DNA from: Alphaproteobacteria bacterium 40-19 | GTDB taxonomy: Bacteria > Pseudomonadota > Alphaproteobacteria > Holosporales > Holosporaceae | Direction of reading: 5' to 3' | Length of the DNA stretch: 64,000 nucleotides | Assembly: GCA_001898075.1 (NCBI GenBank) | Contig: MKSD01000001.1 | Coordinates: 734,108-798,107 of the forward strand | Shown: positions 17,290 to 25,018 of the stretch, piece by piece | Layout: every line of letters begins with the position of its first letter | Numbering within the stretch: the stretch's first letter is position 1 | Translations under genes and position numbers: made by a program | The notes under the pieces: generated by a model | What the model saw: only the letters and a program-made list of their open reading frames with translations | Databases searched by the model: none | Told to the model about the DNA's origin: nothing

Positions 17290-17548
17290 TATCTAGGAAT
17301 TTTTTAAGCACTCTTCTACAGTATGAAGAAAAGAAGATAAAAAGAAAATAGATTGATTAAAAGTCAATCAGTAAACAAAATGTGTCATTATCGTCAGAAA
17401 AGAGCGGACACAACTTCAGATGTCTCTTACACCCCTTTCTATTCATGCTCATAGGATAAGAGCTCTTAAATTTTGTCTTTTTAAGGCCTACTAAATGGTA
17501 TATTGATTTTCAGATTTTATAAGAAAAACTGAAAAACTCTAAAAGGAT

Positions 17549-18247
17549 TCATTGCAGACTGATTTTAGTGTGCTTAAGGCTCCCTTCGAAAAATCGCACC
17601 AAAGCATTTTCCTGTAAAATGGAAAACACATAAAGATCTTTGTTGTTTTCTTCTGCTAAAGCAAAAGCCACCTGATCCATAACCTCTAGTTTTTTTTCTA
17701 AAACTTCAGAATATCGAATCTGGGGATAAAAGACGGCTTCAGGATTTTTAAAAGGATCCTGATCGTACACACCATCGACTGAACTGGCCTTTAAAACAGA
17801 AGAACATTCTAGCTCGCAAGCTCGAACAACCGTAGCTGTATCGGTGGTCACAAACCCTGAACCGGTTCCCCCCACACAAATAACCACCTCTCTTTGGTCT
17901 AAAGCACGCCAAGCTTTTTGCGCAGAGTAAGGCTCTCCAACCCCCTGACAAGGCCCACAAGATAGCACGCTGCTACGCCCCCCTTGCCGTTTCAAAGCCG
18001 CCTGTAAAGCCAGCCCATTCATAGCCGTAGCCAACATGCCAATCTGATCTGCAACCACCCGGGGGCACCATTCTTGATGTGCACCCCTAAAAAAATTACC
18101 CCCTCCGGGGACAATCACCCATTGATAATCCGCCAACTGAACCAGTTGCTGACAGATGCTTTCCAGTAAATCAGGGCACAAACCTTGTCCACGCCCCAAA
18201 GCCTCACCGGAAAGTTTTAAAAGAATACGACTGCCTTTGGCGATCAT
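17549..18247 (-). CDS. pyrH: Uridylate kinase PyrH
   Basis: UMP kinase of the amino-acid-kinase fold, 232 residues, phosphorylating UMP to UDP. Motifs: LLKLSGEALG at residue 8, VIVPGGGNFFRG near residue 44, VICVGGTGSGFVTTDTATVV near residue 120, and LEVMDQVAFALAEENN close to the C-terminus. The usual GGTGNPFFTTD is here GGTGSGFVTTD, a mild substitution in the nucleotide loop. ATG 18247 overlaps the tsf stop (ATGA), forming rpsB-tsf-pyrH. In most bacteria frr follows; here the next gene downstream is dusB, so frr has moved. Confidence 0.92.
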   Translation of the reverse strand: MIAKGSRILLKLSGEALGRGQGLCPDLLESICQQLVQLADYQWVIVPGGGNFFRGAHQEWCPRVVADQIGMLATAMNGLALQAALKRQGGRSSVLSCGPCQGVGEPYSAQKAWRALDQREVVICVGGTGSGFVTTDTATVVRACELECSSVLKASSVDGVYDQDPFKNPEAVFYPQIRYSEVLEKKLEVMDQVAFALAEENNKDLYVFSILQENALVRFFEGSLKHTKISLQ

Positions 18248-19101
18248 ACACTTTGTCCTAAAGCCAAACGTCGTACTGCTGCCAAACGTATTGCACTTCC
18301 CATCTCTTTTTCTGCATCTTTCAGCACATCTTGCACAGTCTTAGAAGGATCGCACACAAAAGGCTGCTGCTCTAAAACACATTCCTCAAAAAATTTCCGC
18401 AAACGTCCTTGAATCATTTTCTCAACAATTTCCTGAGGTTTCCCGCTTTCTTGCAACTGCGCCCTTAAAATATCCTCTTCTTTTTTAACAACATCCTCAG
18501 GAACTTCTGAAATCTGACAATAGGCCGGATTGATGGCAGCTACGTGCATAGCAATTTTTTTACCCAGTTCCATTAATTGAGCTTCGTCAGCCCCTTCTGA
18601 TTCCAAAGCGACCAAAACAGCTATTTTGCCCATCCCTGGCCCTGCGGCACCATGAACATAGCTGGCAACCACGCCAGAGGGAACTTCTAACCCATCCAGA
18701 TGCGTACACACAACGTTTTCCCCTATTCTAGCAACAGCTTCTAGAATTTTTTCTCTTACGCCTTTTTCATGAAAAACCTCCAAAGAAACCGGAAAGAGCT
18801 CATGGGCCTGTTCCAATAACTCTTTGACCAAAGACTGAAAAAATTCATTCCTAGCCACAAAATCTGTCTCGCAGTTGACTTCTAAAAGAACTCCCTTAGA
18901 TCCCTTGGAAAATGCTGCTACCACACCTTGACCAGTCTGACGGTCTTGTTTCTTGACTGCACTGGCAACGCCATGCTTGCGCAGCCATTCCACGGCTTTT
19001 TCAATATCGCCATCGCATTCTTGCAAAGCTTTACGACAATCCAATATTTTAGCCCCAGTTGTCTCTCTTAATTGCTTAATTCCTTCATGAATAGAACTCA
19101 T
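18244..19101 (-). CDS. tsf: Elongation factor Ts
   Basis: Protein of 285 residues, the nucleotide exchange factor for EF-Tu. The N-terminal UBA-like domain contains LRETTGAKILDCRKALQECD and AVEWLRKHGVASAVKK, and the core has LLEVNCETDFVARNEFF and GKIAVLVALES, all signature EF-Ts segments. An AAGGAGGGAGC ribosome-binding site precedes the ATG at 19101. It sits between rpsB and pyrH in the canonical order; an inverted repeat in the 55-base gap after rpsB may adjust its expression. Confidence 0.95.
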   Translation of the reverse strand: MSSIHEGIKQLRETTGAKILDCRKALQECDGDIEKAVEWLRKHGVASAVKKQDRQTGQGVVAAFSKGSKGVLLEVNCETDFVARNEFFQSLVKELLEQAHELFPVSLEVFHEKGVREKILEAVARIGENVVCTHLDGLEVPSGVVASYVHGAAGPGMGKIAVLVALESEGADEAQLMELGKKIAMHVAAINPAYCQISEVPEDVVKKEEDILRAQLQESGKPQEIVEKMIQGRLRKFFEECVLEQQPFVCDPSKTVQDVLKDAEKEMGSAIRLAAVRRLALGQSV

Positions 19102-19128
19102 TGCTCCCTCCTTTTAAACATCATAAAA

Positions 19129-19149
19129 GGAGCGTTTCTTCAACGCTCC
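19129..19149 (-). promoter_or_regulatory. Hairpin between rpsB and tsf
   Basis: Perfect 8-bp inverted repeat GGAGCGTT / AACGCTCC with a five-base loop, followed on the transcribed minus strand by TTTTATG. It resembles a weak terminator/attenuator or mRNA-processing hairpin that would lower tsf-pyrH relative to rpsB. Confidence 0.5.
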
Positions 19150-19156
19150 ACTTTTT

Positions 19157-19978
19157 TTAGGCCGATTCTTTTTTGACCGAAGCTGTAAATTTTTCGGCCA
19201 ATTCATCCAGTAAATTCTGGTTCATGGCTCCGGCATCTTTATAAGGCTCTTCGATTTTCACTTCTTTGCCTTGTTTTTCCATTTCAGCTTGAAGACCAGC
19301 TACTGCCGCATTACTGACAGCTTCTATGTACAATTTAATAGCATCTACCGAATCATCGTTTCCTGGAATGACGTAATCAATAAAGTCTGGATCTCCGTTC
19401 GTATCCACCACACCTACAATAGGAATGCCCAATTTTTTCGCTTCTAACACGGCCGTCCTTTCATGGTAAACGTCCAGGATAAAAACCATATCGGGAAGAT
19501 CGCCCATAGAACGAATACCACCCAGAGCTTTTTCTAACTTGTCGCGTTTACGGGAAAACTGCAACTGTTCTTTTTTGGTATAGTTAACAAAATCAGGAGA
19601 CTCAATCCTCTCATCCAGCTCAGTCAAACGATCAATAGAAGCGGACACAGTGCGCCAGTTGGTAAGAGTTCCACCCAGCCAGCGATGATTGACGTAATAT
19701 TGACCACATTTTTCAGCCTCTTGACGAATAATGTCTTTAGCTTGATTTTTGGTTCCCACAAAAAGAAGACGCCCTCCGTTTTGGATGGTTTCAAAAACTG
19801 CCCCCAGGGCTTTTTTCAAACAAGCCACTGTCTTGGGTAAATCAATAATATGCACTCCATCATGGACCATAAAAGTATACTGGGCCATCTTGGGGTTCCA
19901 ACGGCAAGACTTGTGGCCAAAGTGCACACCGCGTTTTAAAAGATCTTTTAAATTAAATTCAGGGGGAGTATAAACCAT
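19157..19978 (-). CDS. rpsB: 30S ribosomal protein S2
   Basis: Protein of 273 residues. Clear S2 features: LKRGVHFGHKSCRWNPKM near residue 14, IHIIDL-like segment VHIIDLPKTVACLKKAL, GGRLLFVGTKNQAKDII, YVNHRWLGGTLTNWRT and IPIVGVVDTNGDPDFIDYVI followed by PGNDDS. The Lys/Glu-rich C-terminal extension (EKQGKEVKIEEPYKD) is common in Alphaproteobacteria. A GGAAGGAA ribosome-binding site precedes the ATG at 19978. First gene of rpsB-tsf-pyrH, divergent from a pair of 2TM proteins. Confidence 0.96.
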   Translation of the reverse strand: MVYTPPEFNLKDLLKRGVHFGHKSCRWNPKMAQYTFMVHDGVHIIDLPKTVACLKKALGAVFETIQNGGRLLFVGTKNQAKDIIRQEAEKCGQYYVNHRWLGGTLTNWRTVSASIDRLTELDERIESPDFVNYTKKEQLQFSRKRDKLEKALGGIRSMGDLPDMVFILDVYHERTAVLEAKKLGIPIVGVVDTNGDPDFIDYVIPGNDDSVDAIKLYIEAVSNAAVAGLQAEMEKQGKEVKIEEPYKDAGAMNQNLLDELAEKFTASVKKESA

Positions 19979-20222
19979 TTGATTCCTTCCAGTTTCCTTT
20001 GACGTGAAAAAGCTACAACAGCACCGGAATACTTTCCCACGAGCAAAAATTATTTATGAACCTGTATTCTAACCTCTTTTACGGCACATTTTCAACCCAA
20101 AACCTTTTCTTTAAAGCATAAAGATCCTTTTGTTGGCGCAAAAGGAAGAGCAACAGGAAGGTAGAATTTTTAAGAGTTACCCCTCTATCATAACAACAGG
20201 TCCTTAAAAAGTTGAATCCATT

Positions 20223-20525
20223 ATGCAAGCGCACTATGCCCGCTATTACGTCAAGCAACTTCGAGGCTTTTATCAAGAAATAATCATTTTTTTTATCACC
20301 GGCTTTGTATCTTTTTTTTCTATTTTACCTCCAGTGACTTTTTCAATTCTTCTACTAATAGGTTGGGGAATTTTCTTATGGAAGCGCTCTGCCCCTTTAC
20401 ATATTGCGGCTCACTTAAAAATAGTGCTGGGCAAAACAAGCCAGCATTGGGAAAAGCACTACCAAAAAATAATTCCAACTTCTTTGCACCCACATCATCA
20501 GGAGGATTCTTATGACAAATCTTAA
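20223..20525 (+). CDS. Small membrane protein with a 2TM-type hairpin (copy 1)
   Basis: Protein of 100 residues. An RGFYQEIIIFFITGFVSFF segment (first helix), a short turn, and SILLLIGWGIFLWKRSA (second helix) resemble the 2TM domain found in small bacterial membrane proteins and at the N-terminus of some histidine kinases. The tail is His-rich (HPHHQED). The next gene is similar in layout (FYQDALVYFGGF, LWALWGITLFRR), so the two are probably ancient duplicates; they overlap by 14 bases. Function unknown; 2TM proteins are thought to sit in the inner membrane. Confidence 0.65.
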   Translation: MQAHYARYYVKQLRGFYQEIIIFFITGFVSFFSILPPVTFSILLLIGWGIFLWKRSAPLHIAAHLKIVLGKTSQHWEKHYQKIIPTSLHPHHQEDSYDKS

Positions 20526-20838
20526 AGCCTTTAAAAGATCAGAAAGAAAATTGTTTTATCAAGATGCCCTTGTCTATTTTGGAGGTTTTTTGATGTTGGG
20601 GCTGGGGATGAGCCACATGCATCCCAGTGGGATGGGTACTTTTTTATGGGCATTGTGGGGAATAACTCTGTTTAGAAGATATTTTTCTATTTCAAATTCT
20701 TCCTTAGAGTCCTGGATTAAAAATAAACTCCAACACTTGGATTCCTGGGAACAACACCACGTGGAAAAATTGACTAACGATCAGGAATGGCCTTTTAAAA
20801 ACAAGGTTCCTCTTGAAGGAAGTAAAGACTCCAAGTAA
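20512..20838 (+). CDS. Small membrane protein with a 2TM-type hairpin (copy 2)
   Basis: Protein of 108 residues starting at an ATG preceded by GGAGG. It has two hydrophobic helices (residues about 18-32 and 42-57) in the arrangement RKLFYQDALVYFGGF ... GTFLWALWGITLFRRY, like its upstream neighbour, then an amphipathic charged tail (WIKNKLQHLDSWEQHHVEKL). The start lies within the 3' end of copy 1, so the two are translationally coupled. No specific function can be given. The MFS carrier gene follows 27 bases later, probably in the same transcript. Confidence 0.65.
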   Translation: MTNLKAFKRSERKLFYQDALVYFGGFLMLGLGMSHMHPSGMGTFLWALWGITLFRRYFSISNSSLESWIKNKLQHLDSWEQHHVEKLTNDQEWPFKNKVPLEGSKDSK

Positions 20839-20865
20839 CCTGCTTAAAAAGAAAAGGAGAAAACG

Positions 20866-22125
20866 GTGAAATGTTTTTCTAAAAGTTGGGGCACCCTGAT
20901 GTGGGTTTTGGCCGCCACTTTTTACTTTATCGAAATTATCGTCAGAGCTTCTCTGGGCGTCATTTCTGAAAATTTATCAGCGGAGTTTCTGCTTACTGCC
21001 ACTCAGCTGGGATCCTTGGCAGCCGTCTATAATTACGCCTACTCTCCGTTACAAATCCCTTTTGGCCTTCTTGTAGATCGTTGGGGACCCAGAAAGCTAT
21101 TGGCCACCTGCTGTGGTTTATTTGGGGCTGCTACTTTTTTATTTGCATTAGCACCCCATTATTACGTGGCTTTAATCGCCCGTTTTTTTATCGGAGCAGG
21201 ATCAGCCTGCGCCTTCATTGGATGTATACGTTTGGTCGTAGAGTGGTTTCCCCCTACTTTTTTCCCCTTTATGGTAGGGCTGACCAACGCCATTGGGTGC
21301 CTTGCAGGTATGGTTGCGGAATATCCTTTGGCAAAAGCTGTTTCTTTACAAGGGTGGCGCCATCCTTTTCTTCTCTTAGGGGGCGGAGGACTTGCGTTAG
21401 CTTTTCTAATTTGGGCTGTGGTCCGCGATCATCCCTGCCGCTCTACCAATATCTCAGAAGAGGTAGAGGCCCCTCAATCCGTAGGCTATAGTTTATGGCT
21501 TGTCATCAAAAATCCCCAAATTTGGCTTTCAGGTATTGTGGGGGGTGTTTTGTATCTACCTTTAATTGCTTTTGCCGAACTGTGGGCTATCCCTTTTATT
21601 CAAAGTGCCTACGGTATTTCCCATGAACAAGCAGCTTTAAGTGCCACAGCCATTTATGTCAGTTTTGCCGTTGGAAGCCTATGCATGCCTTTTGTGTGTA
21701 AAAGGCTAAAAAGTTATAAAAAGACTATCTTCTTAGGAGGTTGCATCGCAGCTTTCAGTATGAGCCTTTTATGTTTTTCAAAACATATTCCCTTTTATTT
21801 GGGAGTTTGCCTATGTAGCATCACAGGTCTGGCTATTGGAGTTCAAGTGTTAGTCTTTACCTTGACCAATGATCATGTAGACAAAAGCGTCAGTGGAATT
21901 GCCAGCGCTTTTACCAATTGCTTAATTATGTTTATTGCAGGTTTCAGCCAGCATTTTTTGGGACACATCATCGACAAAAATCTGTCTACCCCCGGCCAAT
22001 ATACTTATGGTGACTATCAAAAAGCCATCGCTTTGATTCCGTTAGCAATTTTAGCGAGTTTTTTCTTTCTGTTTTGGGTTAAAGATACGTATCAAAATCA
22101 GACGTCCTCTTCTGAAGCCCCATAA
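20866..22125 (+). CDS. Major facilitator superfamily transporter
   Basis: Protein of 419 residues with 12 predicted membrane helices. The loop between helices 2 and 3 carries the MFS signature as GLLVDRWGPRKLLA (residue ~66), and helix 4 has RFFIGAGSACAFIGCIRLV. The overall pattern resembles the MFS carriers repeated in Rickettsia-like bacteria. Substrate cannot be told from sequence. The GTG start is supported by AAGGAGA seven bases upstream; an ATG five bases downstream is out of frame. The 3' end overlaps the convergent ruvX gene by 28 bases. Confidence 0.83.
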   Translation: MKCFSKSWGTLMWVLAATFYFIEIIVRASLGVISENLSAEFLLTATQLGSLAAVYNYAYSPLQIPFGLLVDRWGPRKLLATCCGLFGAATFLFALAPHYYVALIARFFIGAGSACAFIGCIRLVVEWFPPTFFPFMVGLTNAIGCLAGMVAEYPLAKAVSLQGWRHPFLLLGGGGLALAFLIWAVVRDHPCRSTNISEEVEAPQSVGYSLWLVIKNPQIWLSGIVGGVLYLPLIAFAELWAIPFIQSAYGISHEQAALSATAIYVSFAVGSLCMPFVCKRLKSYKKTIFLGGCIAAFSMSLLCFSKHIPFYLGVCLCSITGLAIGVQVLVFTLTNDHVDKSVSGIASAFTNCLIMFIAGFSQHFLGHIIDKNLSTPGQYTYGDYQKAIALIPLAILASFFFLFWVKDTYQNQTSSSEAP

Positions 22126-22601
22126 GCAGCAGACATCAAACCATGCCAGCGGTCCAAGGCACCTTGTAAAATCACCGCTGCTGCGTGATGATCGATTTGA
22201 TCATCTTTATGCCCCCCTCTTAAAGCTTGTACAGCTCCAGAACTTAACCGTTCATCCCACAATGCTAAAGGCCAGGGGCTGAAAGCAGCCATCCGTAGAA
22301 CAAATTGCTGAACTTTTTGACAGTTTTTACCTTCTGTGCTATCCAACAGTAAAGGCCACCCCACAACAATCCCTACACATTTATAGTCTTGATAAACATC
22401 TTTAATTTGTTCAAAAACCCATCTATCGGATTTTCTTTCTAGAACTTTTAGGGGAAGTGCGATCTTTTTTTCATCATCCGAGACCGCCAGACCCAATCTT
22501 TTCTTCCCCCAATCAAGTCCTATACATGCTCCCTTCTGTTGACAGCCAGGAATGCTTATCCACCGCTCCAGAGCAAAATTTTGAAAAGAAAACTCGCTCA
22601 C
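22098..22601 (-). CDS. ruvX: RuvX/YqgF family RNase H-fold nuclease
   Basis: Protein of 167 residues. IGLDWGKKRLGLAVSD near residue 27 is the YqgF active-site segment (GxDxGxxRxGxAxSD), followed by VGIVVGWPLLLDSTEG and LALWDERLSSGAVQAL (the second acidic position, DERLS) and the terminal Asp-containing HKDDQIDHHAAAVILQ. The family is a proposed Holliday-junction resolvase / 16S pre-rRNA processing nuclease. The N-terminal ~20 residues are an extension. The ATG overlaps the greA stop (ATGA), forming a greA-ruvX pair. Confidence 0.85.
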   Translation of the reverse strand: MSEFSFQNFALERWISIPGCQQKGACIGLDWGKKRLGLAVSDDEKKIALPLKVLERKSDRWVFEQIKDVYQDYKCVGIVVGWPLLLDSTEGKNCQKVQQFVLRMAAFSPWPLALWDERLSSGAVQALRGGHKDDQIDHHAAAVILQGALDRWHGLMSAAYGASEEDV

Positions 22602-23077
22602 ACTTTATACTCAACTGAGCGAATGAAATAGGATTTTTCCCCTCCCGGAGTGCTAAATTCAAAGCGGGCTCCTAGCTCTTTACCAATTAAAGCCCTAGCC
22701 AGACGAGATTCAATGGACAACTTCTGCTGTTGCACATCTGCCTCATCACTGCCTACAATTTGGTAACAAACTTCCTTATCTTCATCTTCATCTACCAAAA
22801 TAACTGTTGCCCCAAAACAAATTTTTGTTCCGGACAACGTCGCAACATCTACAATATGGGCCCGAGACAACTTATCTTCCAGCTCGCGAATGCGTTTTTC
22901 CAGCTGGTACTGTTTTTCTTTGGCTGCCTGATATTCTGCGTTTTCTGAAAGATCTCCGTAACTGCGCGCCCGCGCAATTTCTGCGGCCACATCTAAACGT
23001 TTGTTGGTCATAAGGTCTTTAAGCTCTCTTTGAAGCTTTTCATACCCATAAGTTGTCATAGGGAGCGTGTGTGTCAT
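22598..23077 (-). CDS. greA: Transcription elongation factor GreA
   Basis: Protein of 159 residues, normal length. The N-terminal coiled coil has MTTYGYEKLQRELKDL and the tip ARARSYGDLSENAEYQAAKE, including the two acidic residues (D, E) that enter the RNA polymerase secondary channel; the C-terminal FKBP-like part has FGATVILVDEDED and VGSDEADVQQQKLS. It rescues backtracked polymerase by stimulating transcript cleavage. An internal ATG at 23059 is closer to the common family start. Leads a two-gene unit with ruvX. Confidence 0.93.
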   Translation of the reverse strand: MTHTLPMTTYGYEKLQRELKDLMTNKRLDVAAEIARARSYGDLSENAEYQAAKEKQYQLEKRIRELEDKLSRAHIVDVATLSGTKICFGATVILVDEDEDKEVCYQIVGSDEADVQQQKLSIESRLARALIGKELGARFEFSTPGGEKSYFIRSVEYKV

Positions 23078-23152
23078 CTTCTATACCCTCTGTGCAAACA
23101 TAGGCTTGGAGTATATCCAAAAAACACAAAAAAAACAACACGCTTCCTGTCT

Positions 23153-23839
23153 TTAGGGATAAAATCGCGAAGACCGCCGTCTCCCCAAGGTTTCCGCCCT
23201 CCCGTCATCCTTATGCCCAGTTTTGACCTTACTCGAAGACCTGTTTGGTGAACCGGGCCCAATATACTGGCCTATCTGCTCTCCTTTTGTAGGATACCTG
23301 GGACGATGATTTTCAAAATGATAAGCCCGTCCTGCAATACTTCCGGGGTCAACGGCGTTCACATAGTAACCCGGTTGGTACAAGTTTGAAACAAAAAGAT
23401 CCCAGTCTTTTAAAGGTTTGGCCGAAGATGTTGGACTGTCCACGGACTTTTCTGTGTCTGTTTTTACGGATTTTTTTTGAGATTTATAAGCCTGCAAATT
23501 TTTAAAAAGTGTCTTGAAGCTAAAATCAACAGGTAAATTTCTTAGAATTTCTTGCAAAAATTCCTTGCGATCAGAAGACAAGTATGTGGCATTGAGTTTC
23601 TTAAACAATTTGTTATCCAAATTTTTTATCTGAAAGTAGTTCATTAAGAGTTTTTTCAACACAGGTCCAGCTTTTTTATCATCTGCCAAAAAATCAGAAA
23701 TCTTCCTAATCCAGTTCTGTTGAATTTTTAGTTTAGAATTTTTTATCCTGCGGGATCTTCTTTTTTTAGGAATAGGTTGGGCATCAACGACACAGCTGCA
23801 TGCCAGCACTATTCCTAAAACTAATTTTCTGATGCGCAC
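23153..23839 (-). CDS. Secreted basic hypothetical protein
   Basis: Protein of 228 residues from a GTG at 23839, chosen because AAGGAGGA stands five bases upstream and because a signal peptide follows directly (VRIRKLVLGIVLACSCVVDA|QP). The mature part begins very basic (KKRRSRRIKNSKLK), has a helical region (IRKISDFLADDKKAGPVLKK, FLQEILRNLPVDFSFK), and ends in a Gly/Pro/Arg-rich tail (YPTKGEQIGQYIGPGSPNR). A segment DWDLFVSNLYQPGYYVNAVD is near residue 145. No family recognised. An in-frame ATG at 23908 would add 23 residues before the leader and is unlikely. It is divergent from comF. Confidence 0.62.
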   Translation of the reverse strand: MRIRKLVLGIVLACSCVVDAQPIPKKRRSRRIKNSKLKIQQNWIRKISDFLADDKKAGPVLKKLLMNYFQIKNLDNKLFKKLNATYLSSDRKEFLQEILRNLPVDFSFKTLFKNLQAYKSQKKSVKTDTEKSVDSPTSSAKPLKDWDLFVSNLYQPGYYVNAVDPGSIAGRAYHFENHRPRYPTKGEQIGQYIGPGSPNRSSSKVKTGHKDDGRAETLGRRRSSRFYP

Positions 23840-23931
23840 GGCGTCCTCCTTTTGAAAACTATATAAGTATGTTATAAAATGATTAAACTTTTCGTTTACT
23901 TTTATCACTTTTTTTTTGGGAATTTCAAGGT

Positions 23932-24681
23932 TTGAGCAAAAAATCGTTTGACTTGATGGGGTTGCTTCGATCTATTTTGAATGTGGTTTTACCACTGACT
24001 TGCGCTTACTGTCATAAAGTCCTAGAAAGCAGGGGGTTGTGCAGTCATTGCTGGAAGCGATTTGTCTATTTAACAGGCTCTTTGTGTCAACGCTGTGGTG
24101 AACCTTTGGATCCTTTTACACAACACGCTTTGTGCGCTCAGTGTACCCTCTCACCTCCTTTTTTTCACAAGCATCGATCTGTATGGACCTACAATACCTA
24201 CAGCAAATATCTGATTATGCAGTTTAAACACGGGCACCAACAATGGCTGATTCCCTTTTTGGGCCAAATGATGCTAAGTCCGTTATGGCAACTGTCCGTC
24301 CCTTATAATGGAATTGTTCCTGTTCCCTTACATTGGAAAAAATTGGCTCAGAGAGGCTTTAATCAAGCTGCTCTTTTGGCTTGTTGGTTAGGCCGCCATA
24401 CGGGAATTCCTGTTTTTGTAGATGGGCTGATACGTATTCGCCAAACACCCTCACAAGGCATTCAAAGCCGAAAAAAACGTACAGCTAATGTACAAAATGC
24501 TTTTGAATTAGGCTCTTTGCCCATCACAGTAGGCTCTAAAATTCTTTTGATCGATGATGTTTTTACCACTGGAGCCACCCTAAATGCCTGCAGCCAAACT
24601 TTATTTCAGGCTGGGGTTAAAGAAATTGGAGCCCTTACTTTAGCCAAAGTTCTTATACCTGAAACTTCACCCTCTTTTTGA
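23932..24681 (+). CDS. comF: ComF family phosphoribosyltransferase-like protein
   Basis: Protein of 249 residues. N-terminal zinc-finger-like cysteines (LTCAYCHKVLESRGLCSHC; CQRCGEPLDPF; CAQC) precede a PRTase type-I domain with VPVPLHWKKLAQRGFNQA and the PRPP loop ILLIDDVFTTGATLNAC near residue 203. The stretch RIRQTPSQGIQSRKKRTANV is typical of ComF/GntX. In competent bacteria ComF assists DNA uptake; in many others the function is unclear. Start uncertain: TTG 23932 or ATG 23956 (MGLLRS), neither with a good ribosome-binding site. Confidence 0.85.
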   Translation: MSKKSFDLMGLLRSILNVVLPLTCAYCHKVLESRGLCSHCWKRFVYLTGSLCQRCGEPLDPFTQHALCAQCTLSPPFFHKHRSVWTYNTYSKYLIMQFKHGHQQWLIPFLGQMMLSPLWQLSVPYNGIVPVPLHWKKLAQRGFNQAALLACWLGRHTGIPVFVDGLIRIRQTPSQGIQSRKKRTANVQNAFELGSLPITVGSKILLIDDVFTTGATLNACSQTLFQAGVKEIGALTLAKVLIPETSPSF

Positions 24682-25018
24682 CTCTTGTAAAAACGATCAT
24701 TTTTTATCTCCAGATTCCAAATCTAGGATCCCCGAACCATTTTTAAAACGCCCTTCATCCCGTCAATGATAAATCAAACCTTAAAATCTATTGAAAGAGC
24801 TCATCTACACAAAAATAATATTTGAAAAGAGTCACTTTTTAAATTTTAAAAATGTTATGTTCAAAACCAAATAATATGGGAAAAGCCCTAAAATCAGGCC
24901 AATATTTGAAAATTTTTAGCTATTCAAAAGAACAAAAATTTTTGGACAATACTCTTATTCACATATAAAAAAAGGGAGGCTTAGCACCCCCCTTTTTTCT
25001 GGACAGCCCCATCACTCC
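24682..25018. other. Intergenic region between comF and the ATP/ADP translocase
   Basis: 337 AT-rich bases between the convergent genes comF and tlc. The only structure I can support is the terminator at 24967-24998. A 38-codon open frame at 24852-24968 has no ribosome-binding site or recognisable product. Confidence 0.6.
24967..24998 (-). terminator. Rho-independent terminator, ATP/ADP translocase
   Basis: Inverted repeat with an A-run, GGGAGG, loop CTTAGCA, then CCCCCC and a T-run, 20 bases past the tlc stop. One A-C mismatch in the stem. Being flanked by A and T runs, it could also end comF transcripts. Confidence 0.8.

Noticed and set aside
17290-17548. Missing frr or a small RNA between pyrH and dusB
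   Set aside because: No open frame above 25 codons and no convincing structured element; only AT-rich spacer.
20079-20276. 65-residue reverse-strand open frame upstream of rpsB
   Set aside because: Overlaps the start of the 2TM gene, composition is not protein-like, and no start signal is seen.
24852-24968. 38-codon open frame between comF and tlc
   Set aside because: No ribosome-binding site, no recognisable product, and it ends inside the terminator region.
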